NCBI GenBank assembly: GCA_947626145.1 | Contig: CANQRB010000010.1 | Coordinates: 22,575-86,574 of the forward strand | DNA from: an uncultured Clostridia bacterium | GTDB lineage: Bacteria > Bacillota > Clostridia > UMGS1883 | Direction: 5' to 3' | DNA: 64,000 nucleotides | Shown: in pieces, positions 27,805 to 36,681 of the stretch | How the letters are laid out: each line of letters starts with the position of its first letter | How positions within the stretch are numbered: the first letter of the stretch is position 1 | Translations under genes and position numbers: made by a program | The notes under the pieces: model-generated | What the model was told of the DNA's origin: nothing | Seen by the model: the letters and a program-made list of their open reading frames with translations, nothing else | Databases searched by the model: none

Positions 27805-28649
27805 AAACCTTCAGAATTGAGCTGAAAATTTGTGCGGAAAGTGATATGACCGTTGACGCCTTTGTCAATCACCGCCGCTTTTTGGTGAACGGACTTAAGC
27901 TCAAGGCGGGGGAGACCTTTGCGGGCGCCTTTGCCGCCGCCTTGGGCGAGGCTGACTTCCAGAAGCAGCCTTGTTACCGTGACGAAAAAGTGAACCTCAA
28001 CGTCACCGGCGGCGAGGTTGAGGCAAAAATAGAGGAGGCGGAGCTGCCGGTGATATACTGTCTCGGCGACTCCACCGTCTGTGACCAGACCTATGCCGGC
28101 GGCGGTTCCATGGAGCGCTGCTGCGGCTGGGGCCAGACCCTGCCCATGTATCTTGGGAGCGGATTTGCCGTCAGCAATCACGCCGAGCAGGGAACCCACA
28201 CCGGCGACTGCCTGAGCTGTCACCTGCCGCCGGTGCTGCGCCAGCTACGGCCCGACGATAAAGTCCTCGTCCAGTTCGGCCACAACGACCAAAAGCAGGA
28301 CCGGCTCCGGCCCTTCGGCGGATATAAGGACAATCTGCGGAAGATTGCCGAACTGGTTGGCGAAAAGGGGGCGGAGTGCGTTCTTTGCACGCCTATAAAC
28401 CGGCTGATATATGTGGACGGGGAGCTGAACACCTATCTTGACGATTACGCCGCCGCCGTCCGTGAGCTGGCGGCGGAGCTGGGGCTGCGCTGCATTGACC
28501 TCTATACTTTTACCACGCGGACGTTCCGTGAGCTGGGCGAAGAAGCGGAGAATCTGTTCTACCATCCGCCCGGCGGCCCTCTTGACCGGACGCATCCCAA
28601 CGATTTGGGCGGGAAGCTGATAGGAGCGGAAGTCGCGCGTGAACTGTAA
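27801..28649 (+). CDS. Cytoplasmic CE12-like rhamnogalacturonan acetylesterase (SGNH hydrolase)
   Basis: A 282-aa SGNH hydrolase lacking a signal peptide. After an N-terminal beta-rich stretch of about 80 residues, the blocks are CLGDSTVCDQ (nucleophile Ser), WGQTLP, VQFGHNDQKQ and LDRTHPNDLGG (Asp-His pair). These match the rhamnogalacturonan acetylesterase family (YesT/RhgT, CE12). The GTG start overlaps the stop of the giant lyase-esterase gene by 4 bp. It is the last gene of the locus, before a bidirectional terminator. Being intracellular, it would deacetylate imported oligosaccharides, whereas the two fused esterases act outside. Confidence 0.87.
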   Translation: MKTFRIELKICAESDMTVDAFVNHRRFLVNGLKLKAGETFAGAFAAALGEADFQKQPCYRDEKVNLNVTGGEVEAKIEEAELPVIYCLGDSTVCDQTYAGGGSMERCCGWGQTLPMYLGSGFAVSNHAEQGTHTGDCLSCHLPPVLRQLRPDDKVLVQFGHNDQKQDRLRPFGGYKDNLRKIAELVGEKGAECVLCTPINRLIYVDGELNTYLDDYAAAVRELAAELGLRCIDLYTFTTRTFRELGEEAENLFYHPPGGPLDRTHPNDLGGKLIGAEVAREL

Positions 28650-28682
28650 CCGAAAAGCGCACTCCTTCCGGATGAAATATAT

Positions 28683-28720
28683 AAAAGCTCCCGAAGCCAA
28701 GGCAGGCTCCGGGAGTTTTT
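28683..28720. terminator. Bidirectional terminator between the pectin locus and the RpiB-like gene
   Basis: The stem CTCCCGAAGCC / GGCTCCGGGAG (one mismatch) is flanked by AAAA on the left and TTTTT on the right. It can stop the plus-strand esterase transcript and the minus-strand isomerase transcript, which converge here. Confidence 0.8.
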
Positions 28721-28729
28721 GTGTATAAT

Positions 28730-29368
28730 TTATGCAAGTATTTTCTTGACGGCTTCGGCCATCTTGTCGCACTTGCAGTTGGCGAAGAACAGCTCGCTGA
28801 ACTTTTCGCCGGCGACCGCGCCCTTGACAAGCTCGGGATCAAGCTTTTCGAGGATAGTGATCATGTCTGTGTGGGTAACCTTCTTGACCTCGTCCAGAAT
28901 TTTCTTGTTCCTCTGCTCGGGAACGGCCCTCTCCTTGGGATAGCCGCCGCCCCACTCTTCGACGAAGAGCTTCTCAAACACGTACTTGAGATTCAGCTCG
29001 GCGCCCCAGCCCCAGCCCTTGGCAAAGGGAAGAGCGATGGCGTTGCCGTTGTTCACCTGAGTGAACTGATATGCGTCGGTGGGATCGACAATATGTCCGC
29101 AGAGCACACCGGGGAAGGCGTTGCAGGCCAGCATTGCGCCCTCGCCTGTGCCGCAACCCGTCACAACAAGGTCGGCGGCGCCGCTGTTGAGCAGTATACC
29201 GGCAAGTATGCCTATCTGCACATAGGTGAGCTGGGCGGCGTCCTCGGCGGTGTACATTCCGTAGTTAAACACCTCATGGCCCAGGGGCTCGGCCACACTC
29301 CGCAGAGTGGCCTCGATTATGCTGTTCTTTGCAGCCTGACTGTTTTCGTTGATAAGTGCGATTTTCAT
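28730..29368 (-). CDS. RpiB/LacA/LacB-family sugar-phosphate isomerase
   Basis: A 212-aa cytosolic protein of the ribose-5-phosphate isomerase B / galactose-6-phosphate isomerase family. Matching features are the N-terminal MKIALINENSQAAKN, the substrate-loop DLVVTGCGTGEGAMLACN (with the conserved Cys of the active site) and the VLCGHIVDP strand. It is longer than typical RpiB (about 150 aa), with a C-terminal helical extension of about 60 residues, as in a subgroup often found next to sugar-acid or pectin catabolism genes. The substrate is therefore not certain; ketose or uronate intermediates are possible given the neighbouring pectin locus, but it has its own promoter and opposite strand. 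Confidence 0.85.
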   Translation of the reverse strand: MKIALINENSQAAKNSIIEATLRSVAEPLGHEVFNYGMYTAEDAAQLTYVQIGILAGILLNSGAADLVVTGCGTGEGAMLACNAFPGVLCGHIVDPTDAYQFTQVNNGNAIALPFAKGWGWGAELNLKYVFEKLFVEEWGGGYPKERAVPEQRNKKILDEVKKVTHTDMITILEKLDPELVKGAVAGEKFSELFFANCKCDKMAEAVKKILA

Positions 29369-29401
29369 GTTGTATCTCTCCTTTTATAATTTCTTAAATC
29401 A

Positions 29402-29430
29402 ATTATACACCAAATTGTTCTAAAATGCAA
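29402..29430 (-). promoter_or_regulatory. Sigma-A promoter of the RpiB-like gene
   Basis: Minus-strand TTGCAT, 17-bp spacer, TATAAT; the RBS AAAGGAGA follows close to the start. Confidence 0.75.
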
Positions 29431-29443
29431 TAGGTATTTTCAA

Positions 29444-30874
29444 TTATTTGCCGTCCGTCAACTCTTCCGCAGCGTTTTCGGTAAACTCGAACCTGCCCAG
29501 ATCCATGTGGTAAATGAGGGTGGGCTTTGCCTTGATAAAGTAATTGCTGTCCAATTCCCCTTCGTCGTCCCCGTCAAACTCCGAGGCAAAGATGAATTTG
29601 TCGTACAGCCTGTATATCTTGCTGCGGGTGAGCTTTTCCACGGAAAAGCCGCTTTGGCGGCAAAATTCCATGGCCAGCAGCCGTACCGCGTTGGTGAGCT
29701 CGGTGCCCCGGGTCATGGTGCCGGTGTACACCGCCAACAGCTTTTTCGCCAGATCCTCGGCTCCGCTGGTGCGCACCGACTTGACCACGCTGTCGCTGAA
29801 GGCCGCCCGCTCCTCCGGGCTCATGTCCCTGATTTTACGCATATAGCTGCCCATCTCGTCGGCGTTGTTGAAGGAATAGCCGTTGACTCCGTCCACTACC
29901 TGACCGGCGTTGAGCGGGTCGGTCAGGGCCAGCACCGGCAGGCCTGAGGCCATGCCCTCCAGCATGGAAATGGAGTTTGTGTCGGAAAGAGAGGCCGTAA
30001 CGTAAATGTCCCCGATGGCAACATAAGGCGGCATATCCTCGTGAGCGACTTTGCCCGTGAAAATCACCTTGTCGTCTATGCCGAGATATTTGGCCTGGAG
30101 TTCAAGCTCGCTCCTCACCGGCCCGTCGCCTATGATAATGAGCCTGAGCCTGTCCTCCGGAACCACGGTTTCCTTCCAGAAGCCAAGCAGCACGTCCACG
30201 CTCTTTTCACGGCCCAGCCGTCCAACAAAAATGGCCACGGTCTCGTCGTCGGCTATGCCCAGCCTTTTCCTGAGAGCGGTTTTTTCGGCCTGGCTGACGG
30301 CTCCGGGGCGGAAGGCGTCCAGCTCGGCGGCGTTGTTGATTACGGTGACGGGCTTTTTTACCCCGATTTCCCGGCAGTACTGTGCCACCTTTTCACTGGG
30401 GCCGGTGATGGCGTCAGCGTGGTCGGCCACCAGCAGAAAGTATTGCCTCGCCAGCTTTGTGGCCGGGCGGGAAAGAGTCTTTGGCGCTATGTAGTATACA
30501 TACTCGTCATACATGGTGTGCATCGTGTATACCATAGGCACGTTAAGCAGCTTTGCCATGCGGATGCCGCTCTGTCCCATGCTGAATTCCGTGTGGATGT
30601 GTATTATGTCGGGGCCGAACTCACGCAGAATGTCACGGCGGTGGCGGCTGATGGGCGAGGGGACGGGATAGCCGTAGAGCCGCCGCCCTGTTTTTGCCGC
30701 CGGACAGTGCAGCACGTTGTTTTCGTCCACATAATGATGGGCGCACTCGGTGTCGCCGGTGACTATCATTACCTCGTGACCCAGCGACCTCAGCCCCTGG
30801 GTGAGGATCTTTACATGGGTTATTACTCCGTTGATGTAAGGCTCGTAGCATTCGGTGAACATTGCTATTTTCAT
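29444..30874 (-). CDS. GT4-family glycosyltransferase (diacylglycerol glucosyltransferase-like)
   Basis: A 476-aa GT-B enzyme. The start lies 9 codons inside the ORF track, where GGAGGT stands 6 bases before the ATG (MKIAMFTECYEPYINGV). The N-terminal domain has HIHTEFSMGQSGIRMAK and YTMHTMYDEYVYYI. The donor domain shows VAIFVGRLGREKSVDVLL and the EX7E-type loop in NSISMLEGMASGLPVLAL. These are hallmarks of GT4 enzymes close to 1,2-diacylglycerol 3-glucosyltransferases, which make membrane glycolipids from UDP-glucose. A C-terminal extension of about 90 residues (from MTRGTELTNAV) is less familiar. It is 13 bp downstream of the DUF4250 gene in the same operon. The acceptor is inferred, not shown. 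Confidence 0.87.
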   Translation of the reverse strand: MKIAMFTECYEPYINGVITHVKILTQGLRSLGHEVMIVTGDTECAHHYVDENNVLHCPAAKTGRRLYGYPVPSPISRHRRDILREFGPDIIHIHTEFSMGQSGIRMAKLLNVPMVYTMHTMYDEYVYYIAPKTLSRPATKLARQYFLLVADHADAITGPSEKVAQYCREIGVKKPVTVINNAAELDAFRPGAVSQAEKTALRKRLGIADDETVAIFVGRLGREKSVDVLLGFWKETVVPEDRLRLIIIGDGPVRSELELQAKYLGIDDKVIFTGKVAHEDMPPYVAIGDIYVTASLSDTNSISMLEGMASGLPVLALTDPLNAGQVVDGVNGYSFNNADEMGSYMRKIRDMSPEERAAFSDSVVKSVRTSGAEDLAKKLLAVYTGTMTRGTELTNAVRLLAMEFCRQSGFSVEKLTRSKIYRLYDKFIFASEFDGDDEGELDSNYFIKAKPTLIYHMDLGRFEFTENAAEELTDGK

Positions 30875-30887
30875 GTCGTTACCTCCG

Positions 30888-31067
30888 TCAGCGCTTGACA
30901 AAGCGGTTGCTTTCGATGTCGTACTTATATCCGGCCCGCTCCATTATGGCTTTCAGCTCCTGGGCGTCCTCCTCAAGGTCGTCGCAGAGGGCGTCAAGCG
31001 AGGGATAAAAGTCCCTCAGCTTTGTGTTCAGCAGGCTGAAAAGAATATTTGGGTCTTTCGGCAGCAT
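30888..31067 (-). CDS. DUF4250-family small protein
   Basis: A 59-aa protein; the start ATG (MLPKDPNILFSLLNTKLRDF) has GAGGAGA upstream, so the TTG start of the ORF track is dropped. The sequence, with NTKLRDFYPSLDALCDDL and a basic end (YKYDIESNRFVKR), fits the small Firmicutes family DUF4250, whose function is unknown. It is the first gene of a two-gene operon with the GT4 enzyme. It is predicted cytosolic and helical. Confidence 0.82.
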   Translation of the reverse strand: MLPKDPNILFSLLNTKLRDFYPSLDALCDDLEEDAQELKAIMERAGYKYDIESNRFVKR

Positions 31068-31099
31068 AAAATCTCTCCTCAATTACAGCTTCTTTTTCT

Positions 31100-31128
31100 A
31101 TTCTACCACATCTTAGCAAAAAAAGCAA
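31100..31128 (-). promoter_or_regulatory. Promoter of the DUF4250-GT4 operon
   Basis: Minus-strand TTGCTT, 17-bp spacer, TAGAAT. It lies back to back with the zapA promoter. Confidence 0.65.
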
Positions 31129-31148
31129 ACATGATTTTAAAAAAATTG

Positions 31149-31177
31149 TTGATTTATGTGTCGGATTGTAGTATAAT
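31149..31177 (+). promoter_or_regulatory. Promoter of the zapA-U32-glmM cluster
   Basis: TTGATT, 17-bp spacer, TATAAT, with transcription expected to begin near 31184, about 30 nt before zapA. Confidence 0.75.
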
Positions 31178-31212
31178 ATAAAATGTAAATTTGTAATAAG
31201 GCGGGAAGACCC

Positions 31213-31608
31213 ATGGATGAGAGAAAAGATGAAAGAGTAAAAACGGTGGTAAAGATCAACAACGCCGAATATACTATTGTCAGCACCGCTCCGGAGGAGT
31301 ATGTGCGCAACGTGTCGTATTATGTTGATAAAAAAATTCGGGAAATGACACAGCATGACCGCCGTCTTTCCACTTCTATGGCCGCGGTGCTGGCCTGCGT
31401 CAATATTGCCGACGAGCTGTTCCAGCTCAGGGACGAGCACGACGAGGTGTCAAAAAAGCTGGTGGAGCTGGCGAACGAGGCGGGGGAGAACAAGCTCCTG
31501 CTGGATAAGCGCACCGCTGAAAATACCAAGCTCACCAACGAAAATCAGGCCCTGCGCATCAGCATCGCCCGGCTGGAGACCGAGCTCAAGCACGCAAAAA
31601 AGCAGTGA
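31213..31608 (+). CDS. zapA: Cell division protein ZapA
   Basis: A 131-aa protein with the ZapA signature. The N-terminal beta-rich head (KTVVKINNAEYTIVSTAPEE) is followed by VRNVSYYVDKKIREM and the conserved helix LSTSMAAVLACVNIADELFQL. A long C-terminal coiled coil (about residues 75-131) completes it. ZapA crosslinks FtsZ filaments and stabilises the Z-ring at midcell. The length is typical for Clostridia. Its stop codon overlaps the start of the U32 peptidase (TGATG), a pairing that is common in this class. Confidence 0.9.
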   Translation: MDERKDERVKTVVKINNAEYTIVSTAPEEYVRNVSYYVDKKIREMTQHDRRLSTSMAAVLACVNIADELFQLRDEHDEVSKKLVELANEAGENKLLLDKRTAENTKLTNENQALRISIARLETELKHAKKQ

Positions 31609-33656
31609 TGAAGGAAAATTTGACCGAATTACTGTCTCCGGCCGGGGGCCCCGAGGCCTTGAGGGCGGCGGTGCAGAACGGCGCCGACGCGGTATATCTG
31701 GGCCTTAAGCGGTTCAGCGCCAGACAGAACGCCGAGAATTTTTCGGACAGTGAGCTGGCGGAGGCCGTGCGGTACTGCCATATCCGGGGCGCCAAGGCCT
31801 ACCTCACCTTAAACACCCTTATGCGCCCGGGCGAGGAAGGGGCCGTGGAGGAGGCGGTGACCGCCGCCGCGGAAAGCGGGATAGACGGCCTGATAATTCA
31901 GGATTTGGGCGTGGCGGAGCTTGCCCGCGGCCTTTATCCCGGCCTTGCCCGCCACGCCAGCACCCAGCTAAGCGCTCACAGCTCCGCCGACGTGCTTTCA
32001 CTGATGGAAAAGGGCTTTTCCCGGGTGGTTCTGAGCCGTGAGCTTTCGGCGGAGGAAATCGGGAAAATATATGACGAGACTGGCTGCGAACTGGAGGCCT
32101 TCGTCCACGGGGCTCTCTGCGTCAGCTTCTCGGGCCGCTGCCTTATGAGCAGCTTTATCGGCGGCCGCAGCGGGAACCGCGGCTGCTGCGCCCAGCCCTG
32201 CCGCCAGCGCTATGCCTGCGGCGGAGAGACGGGCTACTATCTCAGCCCCCGTGACCTCTGCCTTGTGAAGCGTCTGGACGAAATGAGGCGTTCTGGCATC
32301 GTCAGCTTCAAAATCGAGGGCCGGATGAAGAGCCCCGAGTATGTGGCCACCGTTACCGGAGTTTATCGCCGCGCTCTTGACGGCGAGAGGGTGACGGCGG
32401 AGGACATGAAAAGGCTGACGGACATATTCTCTCGTGGCGACGGCTTTACCGAGGGGTATTTTTCCGGCCTGAACACGCCGGAGATCATGAATACAAGAAT
32501 TTCAAACGACAATATTTCCGCCGACGTGCCCAAGGAGCTGCTGGCCGAGGCCCACAATTCCTGCCGCGAGGGCAGCGAACGCCGTAGAGTCGCCGTTGAT
32601 ATGCGGTTTTCCGCCTGTGTGGGTAAAAATATGGCCCTTGAGGTTACGGACGCTGACGGCAACTCGGTACGGGCGGAGGGCGGCGAACCGTCTCCGGCAC
32701 AGAAGTCTCCCATGACGGCTGAGAGCGCTGCCCGCAGTCTTGCCAAGACCGGCGGAACGCCGTATTACGTGCGGAGCTTTGAGCCGGAAATTGAAGACGG
32801 ACTTTTTGCGCCGGCCTCGGAGCTGAACGCCCTGCGCCGGGCTTGTCTTGAAGAGCTGAATGAGGTGCGGGGCAGTTTTGTACCTTTTGAGAGACACTCC
32901 TATGAACCGAAATTTGCCGGTGCTTCCGCCGGAAAGCAGGAGCTTTATGCGTCGGTGGAGTCTCTTGAACAGCTTGCCGCCGCCATGGAGGCGGATCGCG
33001 TGATCCTGCCCCTGAGTTTGCTGGAAAAAACGGCTTTTAAGGAAAAATATATTCCCTCACTGCCGCAGATAGTTTTGGATGGGGAGACTGTCCGTCGGCG
33101 GCTCATGGCTCTTCCAAAGGGAACCGAGGTCTACGCTTCGACCCTTGGCGGTCTGCGTATGATAAATGAGGCCGGACTGAGGGCGAGAGGGGACTTCGGA
33201 CTTAACATCAGCAATTCCGCCTCCGCAAATCTGCTTGGCCGTGAGGCGGTCAGTCTGACCCTTTCGCCGGAGCTGAGCCTGAGAGAGATAAAAAATGTCG
33301 CCGGCTTATCTCCCGTGCCGGTGGAGGTGTTGGCCTACGGCCGCCAGATCCTTATGGTTAGCCGGGCCTGCATAATAAGGGGCATCCGTGGAAAGTGCGA
33401 CTGCCGCCCACTGACCCTCCGGGACAAGACCGGAGCGGAGTTCCCCGTACGGGGTGACCCGGAGACACACATAAATACAGTATACAACTCCCGGCCCACC
33501 TTTATGGCCGATCGGCTGGAAAAACTGCGCTCCTGCGGCGCATCGGTGCTGCGGCTGAGCTTTACAGACGAAAGTCCGGCCCGTGTGCGGGAAATAATCG
33601 AAATGTACAGGAATGGCGGCAAGGCCCCGGAACTGTTTACAAGAGGATATTTTTAA
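31608..33656 (+). CDS. U32-family peptidase (YhbU/RlhA-like)
   Basis: A 682-aa U32-family protein. The N-terminal domain (LLSPAGGPEALRAAVQNGADAVYLG) is a TIM-barrel start. The conserved family block SGRCLMSSFIGGRSGNRGCCAQPCRQRY contains the clustered cysteines, and SFKIEGRMKSPEYVATVTGVYRRALD follows near 235-260. A further Cys in IIRGIRGKCDC near the C-terminus completes a probable iron-sulfur ligand set. The family covers collagenase-like proteases and RlhA, which hydroxylates 23S rRNA; the long two-part form here resembles the RlhA/YhbU-type with a C-terminal extension, so an RNA-modification role is as likely as proteolysis. A GTG one codon earlier is an alternative start. Confidence 0.87.
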   Translation: MKENLTELLSPAGGPEALRAAVQNGADAVYLGLKRFSARQNAENFSDSELAEAVRYCHIRGAKAYLTLNTLMRPGEEGAVEEAVTAAAESGIDGLIIQDLGVAELARGLYPGLARHASTQLSAHSSADVLSLMEKGFSRVVLSRELSAEEIGKIYDETGCELEAFVHGALCVSFSGRCLMSSFIGGRSGNRGCCAQPCRQRYACGGETGYYLSPRDLCLVKRLDEMRRSGIVSFKIEGRMKSPEYVATVTGVYRRALDGERVTAEDMKRLTDIFSRGDGFTEGYFSGLNTPEIMNTRISNDNISADVPKELLAEAHNSCREGSERRRVAVDMRFSACVGKNMALEVTDADGNSVRAEGGEPSPAQKSPMTAESAARSLAKTGGTPYYVRSFEPEIEDGLFAPASELNALRRACLEELNEVRGSFVPFERHSYEPKFAGASAGKQELYASVESLEQLAAAMEADRVILPLSLLEKTAFKEKYIPSLPQIVLDGETVRRRLMALPKGTEVYASTLGGLRMINEAGLRARGDFGLNISNSASANLLGREAVSLTLSPELSLREIKNVAGLSPVPVEVLAYGRQILMVSRACIIRGIRGKCDCRPLTLRDKTGAEFPVRGDPETHINTVYNSRPTFMADRLEKLRSCGASVLRLSFTDESPARVREIIEMYRNGGKAPELFTRGYF

Positions 33657-33685
33657 AACGATAAATCGTCAAGGAGGAAAATATA

Positions 33686-35035
33686 ATGGGTAGATTGTTC
33701 GGAACCGACGGCGTGCGCGGCGTGGCCAACAAAGAGCTCACCGCCGAGCTTGCGCTTAAAATAGGAAGGGCCGGGGCCTATGTCCTCGGCAAAGAGAAGA
33801 ACGGCCGTGCCAGAATTCTCATCGGCATGGACACCCGTATCAGCGGCCCGATGCTGGAGGCCGCCCTTGTGGCCGGTGTGTGCAGCGTGGGCGCCGAGGT
33901 GGTATGTCTGGGCGTGTGCCCGACGCCGGCGGTGGCCTATCTCACCCGAACCCATGGCTTTGACGCGGGGATTGTGGTTTCCGCGTCCCACAACAGCTAC
34001 GAATTCAACGGAATAAAGTTTTTTAACTGTCAGGGCTACAAGCTCCCCGACGCGACCGAGGACGAGATAGAGCGTCTCATTCTGGGCGAAACGGAAATGC
34101 CCGAGCTGCCAACTCACGGCGGCATCGGTACCGTCCGTCGGGCGGAGCACATGGTTGAGGAATACATAAACTTTGCGGTTTCCACGGTCAATGTTGATTT
34201 GACCGGCAAAAAGATCGCTCTTGACTGCGCCAACGGCGCGTCCTCCGTCACCGGCCCCACGGCCTTCCGCAGGATGGGAGCGGAGGTGCTTGTCATCAAC
34301 AACGACCCCGACGGCGTAAACATAAATTACGGCTGCGGCTCAACGCATATCGAGGGGCTGCAAAGGTTTGTAAAGGAAAACGGCTGCGATCTGGGCTTCG
34401 CCTTTGACGGCGACGCCGACCGCGTACTGGCTGTGGACAACAACGGCGGCCTCATCGACGGCGACGTTATCATGGCCGTCTGCGGCAATTATCTCAAACA
34501 GAAGGGACGGCTCAGGGGCAACGCCATCGTCGCCACAATTATGAGCAATCTGGGCCTGTTCATTATGGGAGAGAAGTGCGGCATAAACATTCCCAAGACC
34601 AAAGTGGGCGACCGCTATGTCCTTGAGGAGATGCTCAAGAGCGGCTATTCTCTGGGCGGCGAGCAGAGCGGCCATATAATTTTTCTGGAGCATAACACCA
34701 CCGGCGACGGCCTTGTCAGCGCGCTGAACTTCGCTCAGGTGGTGCAGGAGAGCGGACAGCCGGTCGATGAGCTCTGTAAAATAATAACTATCCTGCCCCA
34801 GGTTCTGGAAAACGCCAGGGTAGCCAGGAGCGGCGACACCCGCTACGCCTCCGATCCGGAGATAACGGCCGAAATAGAGCGCCTTGAAAACAAGTTCCGC
34901 GGACGTGGCCGTGTACTCATCAGGCCCAGCGGCACCGAGCCCCTTGTGCGGGTGATGATAGAGGGCGAAAACACCGAGGAGATCGCCGCCGAGGCCAAGG
35001 CTCTCAAAGAGCTTATCGAACGAAATCTGGGATAA
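33686..35035 (+). CDS. glmM: Phosphoglucosamine mutase
   Basis: A 449-aa enzyme that interconverts glucosamine-6-phosphate and glucosamine-1-phosphate for UDP-GlcNAc and peptidoglycan synthesis. The N-terminus [13 protein letters not shown] is diagnostic. The phosphoserine loop is [13 protein letters not shown] with Ser101. The metal-binding loop is [13 protein letters not shown], the sugar loop [10 protein letters not shown] and the phosphate-binding loop [13 protein letters not shown]. The length is normal. AAGGAGG lies 7 bases before the ATG. It is 29 bp after the U32 gene, and its stop overlaps the next gene by one base. Confidence 0.97.
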   Translation: MGRLFGTDGVRGVANKELTAELALKIGRAGAYVLGKEKNGRARILIGMDTRISGPMLEAALVAGVCSVGAEVVCLGVCPTPAVAYLTRTHGFDAGIVVSASHNSYEFNGIKFFNCQGYKLPDATEDEIERLILGETEMPELPTHGGIGTVRRAEHMVEEYINFAVSTVNVDLTGKKIALDCANGASSVTGPTAFRRMGAEVLVINNDPDGVNINYGCGSTHIEGLQRFVKENGCDLGFAFDGDADRVLAVDNNGGLIDGDVIMAVCGNYLKQKGRLRGNAIVATIMSNLGLFIMGEKCGINIPKTKVGDRYVLEEMLKSGYSLGGEQSGHIIFLEHNTTGDGLVSALNFAQVVQESGQPVDELCKIITILPQVLENARVARSGDTRYASDPEITAEIERLENKFRGRGRVLIRPSGTEPLVRVMIEGENTEEIAAEAKALKELIERNLG

Positions 35036-36522
35036 TGTGCTGCGACGGATATTTTGAAAAGGAAAATTACTTCCTGCCGTGGAACGGCCTGACAGAGGCC
35101 CAGCGGGAGGAGCAGAAAAGCTTTCAGGCGGAATTGACCCGGCGGACGGGCTTTGTGTTCGGCGAGGACTGCGTGGTTTCGCCGGAGGCTCACATCTACG
35201 AGGTAGAACGGGCGCAGGTCGGGCGCGGGGTCAAAATAGCCAGTCATGCCCTGCTCCGGCGGCTGGAGCTGACCATGGGTGACGACTGTACCGTCAACTC
35301 CTATGCCGTCATTCACGGCAAGGTGACTGTGGGCAGCGGTGTCAGCATTGCCCCCGGGGCCAAGCTGTTCGGAGAAAATCACAATTTTGACCGCATTGAC
35401 GTCCCGTTTAAGCGTCAGGGCAACCGCCGTGAGGGGATAGTTGTCGGCGACGACGTGTGGATAGGTGCGGACGTTGTTATTGTGGACGGAGTTAAGGTGG
35501 GCAGCCATGTTGTGCTGGCCGCCGGCTCCGTCGTGGTGAAGGATATCCCCGACTACGCTTTGGCCGGAGGCAATCCGGCCCGTGTGATACGCGACCGCCG
35601 TGCGGCGCTTAAAGACAGTCCGGAAACCGAAAAATTGATTTCTGACTTTGGCAGGACGGCCGGTGAACAGTGGAGGTCGGCGGCAGAGAATTGCGCGGCC
35701 GAGCTGGAGACAGGGGAGATACGTCCCTGGTGCGACGGGGCCGAAATTGCCGCTATGTTCGACGGTGAGCCGCCCTTTATGAGTAGGGAAAGGTATATTG
35801 AGAAGCTCCATTCAATGGAGGAGGACCGCCACAGCTATGAGACAGTCATGTCCATTGGCTGCGCTTTGCATGCTCTGGGCGGTTCGCTCAACGGCCCGTT
35901 CACTTATATTGACGGCCTTGATATTGACACATGGCTTTCGTCCCTGAAGTGGCCCGACGACCCTTGGGACGCCGGACATAATACGGATATTTTGGCTACG
36001 GCCATGTTTTTTAACAAAACTCTGTTCAACAAGCCTGTTCGGGAGGACAGGCTCTTCGGCTGGCTGGGACGGAACATCTGTCCGCAGACCGGACTCTGGG
36101 GCGGAGGCAGCCTGAACCTCCGCGTGAACGGCTGGTACAGGACGGTCAGGGGCAGCTACGGCCAATTCGGTCTGCCGCTGCCTTATGCGGAAAGGACTAT
36201 TGACTCCGTGCTGGAGCACAGGGACAACGGCTGTGAGTTCAACGCCTGCAACGTGCTGGATATAATTTACCCTCTCTGGCGCTGCGGCCTGCAAACCGAT
36301 TACAGGCGCACCGAGGGACAGGCCTGGGCCCTTGAGACTCTCCGCCGCATAATTCCGCTGTGGAGGCCGGGCTTCGGCTTTGCTCCCGAAAAAGATCCGG
36401 TGACACTTAAAGGCACGGAGATGTGGCTTTCTATCGTTTACAATATTTGCTTATATCTGGAAAAAGATGAGCTCCTTGGCTATATTCCCAAAGGTGTACA
36501 CAAAATAACCGACAAAATTTGA
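35035..36522 (+). CDS. Left-handed beta-helix acetyltransferase fused to an uncharacterised helical domain
   Basis: A 495-aa protein. Residues of about 45-185 are a hexapeptide-repeat acyltransferase of the LacA/WbbJ type (VGSGVSIAPGAKLFGENHNFD, VVGDDVWIGADVVIVDGVKVG, ending ALAGGNPARVIRDRR); the His in the GENHNFD loop is the likely catalytic base. Residues of about 225-495 are a separate domain rich in aromatic residues and Trp/Gly/Asp (KWPDDPWDAGHNTDILATAMFFN, CPQTGLWGGG), resembling an alpha/alpha-toroid; I cannot name it. ATG overlaps the glmM stop (TAATG), so translation is coupled to aminosugar metabolism. O- or N-acetylation of a cell-envelope sugar is the most sensible reading, but the acceptor is unknown. 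Confidence 0.75.
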   Translation: MCCDGYFEKENYFLPWNGLTEAQREEQKSFQAELTRRTGFVFGEDCVVSPEAHIYEVERAQVGRGVKIASHALLRRLELTMGDDCTVNSYAVIHGKVTVGSGVSIAPGAKLFGENHNFDRIDVPFKRQGNRREGIVVGDDVWIGADVVIVDGVKVGSHVVLAAGSVVVKDIPDYALAGGNPARVIRDRRAALKDSPETEKLISDFGRTAGEQWRSAAENCAAELETGEIRPWCDGAEIAAMFDGEPPFMSRERYIEKLHSMEEDRHSYETVMSIGCALHALGGSLNGPFTYIDGLDIDTWLSSLKWPDDPWDAGHNTDILATAMFFNKTLFNKPVREDRLFGWLGRNICPQTGLWGGGSLNLRVNGWYRTVRGSYGQFGLPLPYAERTIDSVLEHRDNGCEFNACNVLDIIYPLWRCGLQTDYRRTEGQAWALETLRRIIPLWRPGFGFAPEKDPVTLKGTEMWLSIVYNICLYLEKDELLGYIPKGVHKITDKI

Positions 36523-36534
36523 CGAATTTTTTTG

Positions 36535-36562
36535 TTGACTTTTTACAAATTTGTGGTATAAT
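36535..36562 (+). promoter_or_regulatory. Sigma-A promoter of rnj
   Basis: TTGACT, 16-bp spacer, TATAAT. The leader before the rnj start is about 110 nt. Confidence 0.75.
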
Positions 36563-36681
36563 AACACTTAGGTGATGTGTTCTGGCAATAGAATATAGAT
36601 TTAAACTCGGCATATTTGCGGAAATTTGAGTATAATTTTCGCTTTGTTTTGTGTTGCATTATTACGAAAACGGAGGTTTAT

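Noticed and set aside
36523-36681. A riboswitch or T-box in the longer leaders (rnj, gdhA, M60 operon)
   Set aside because: None of the conserved cores that I know (T-box TGGNACCGCG, purine, SAM, TPP, cobalamin) could be seen.
36616-36681. 22-codon N-terminal extension of RNase J in the ORF track
   Set aside because: It lies ahead of the true ribosome binding site CGGAGG and does not resemble RNase J; the family N-terminus begins at the later ATG.
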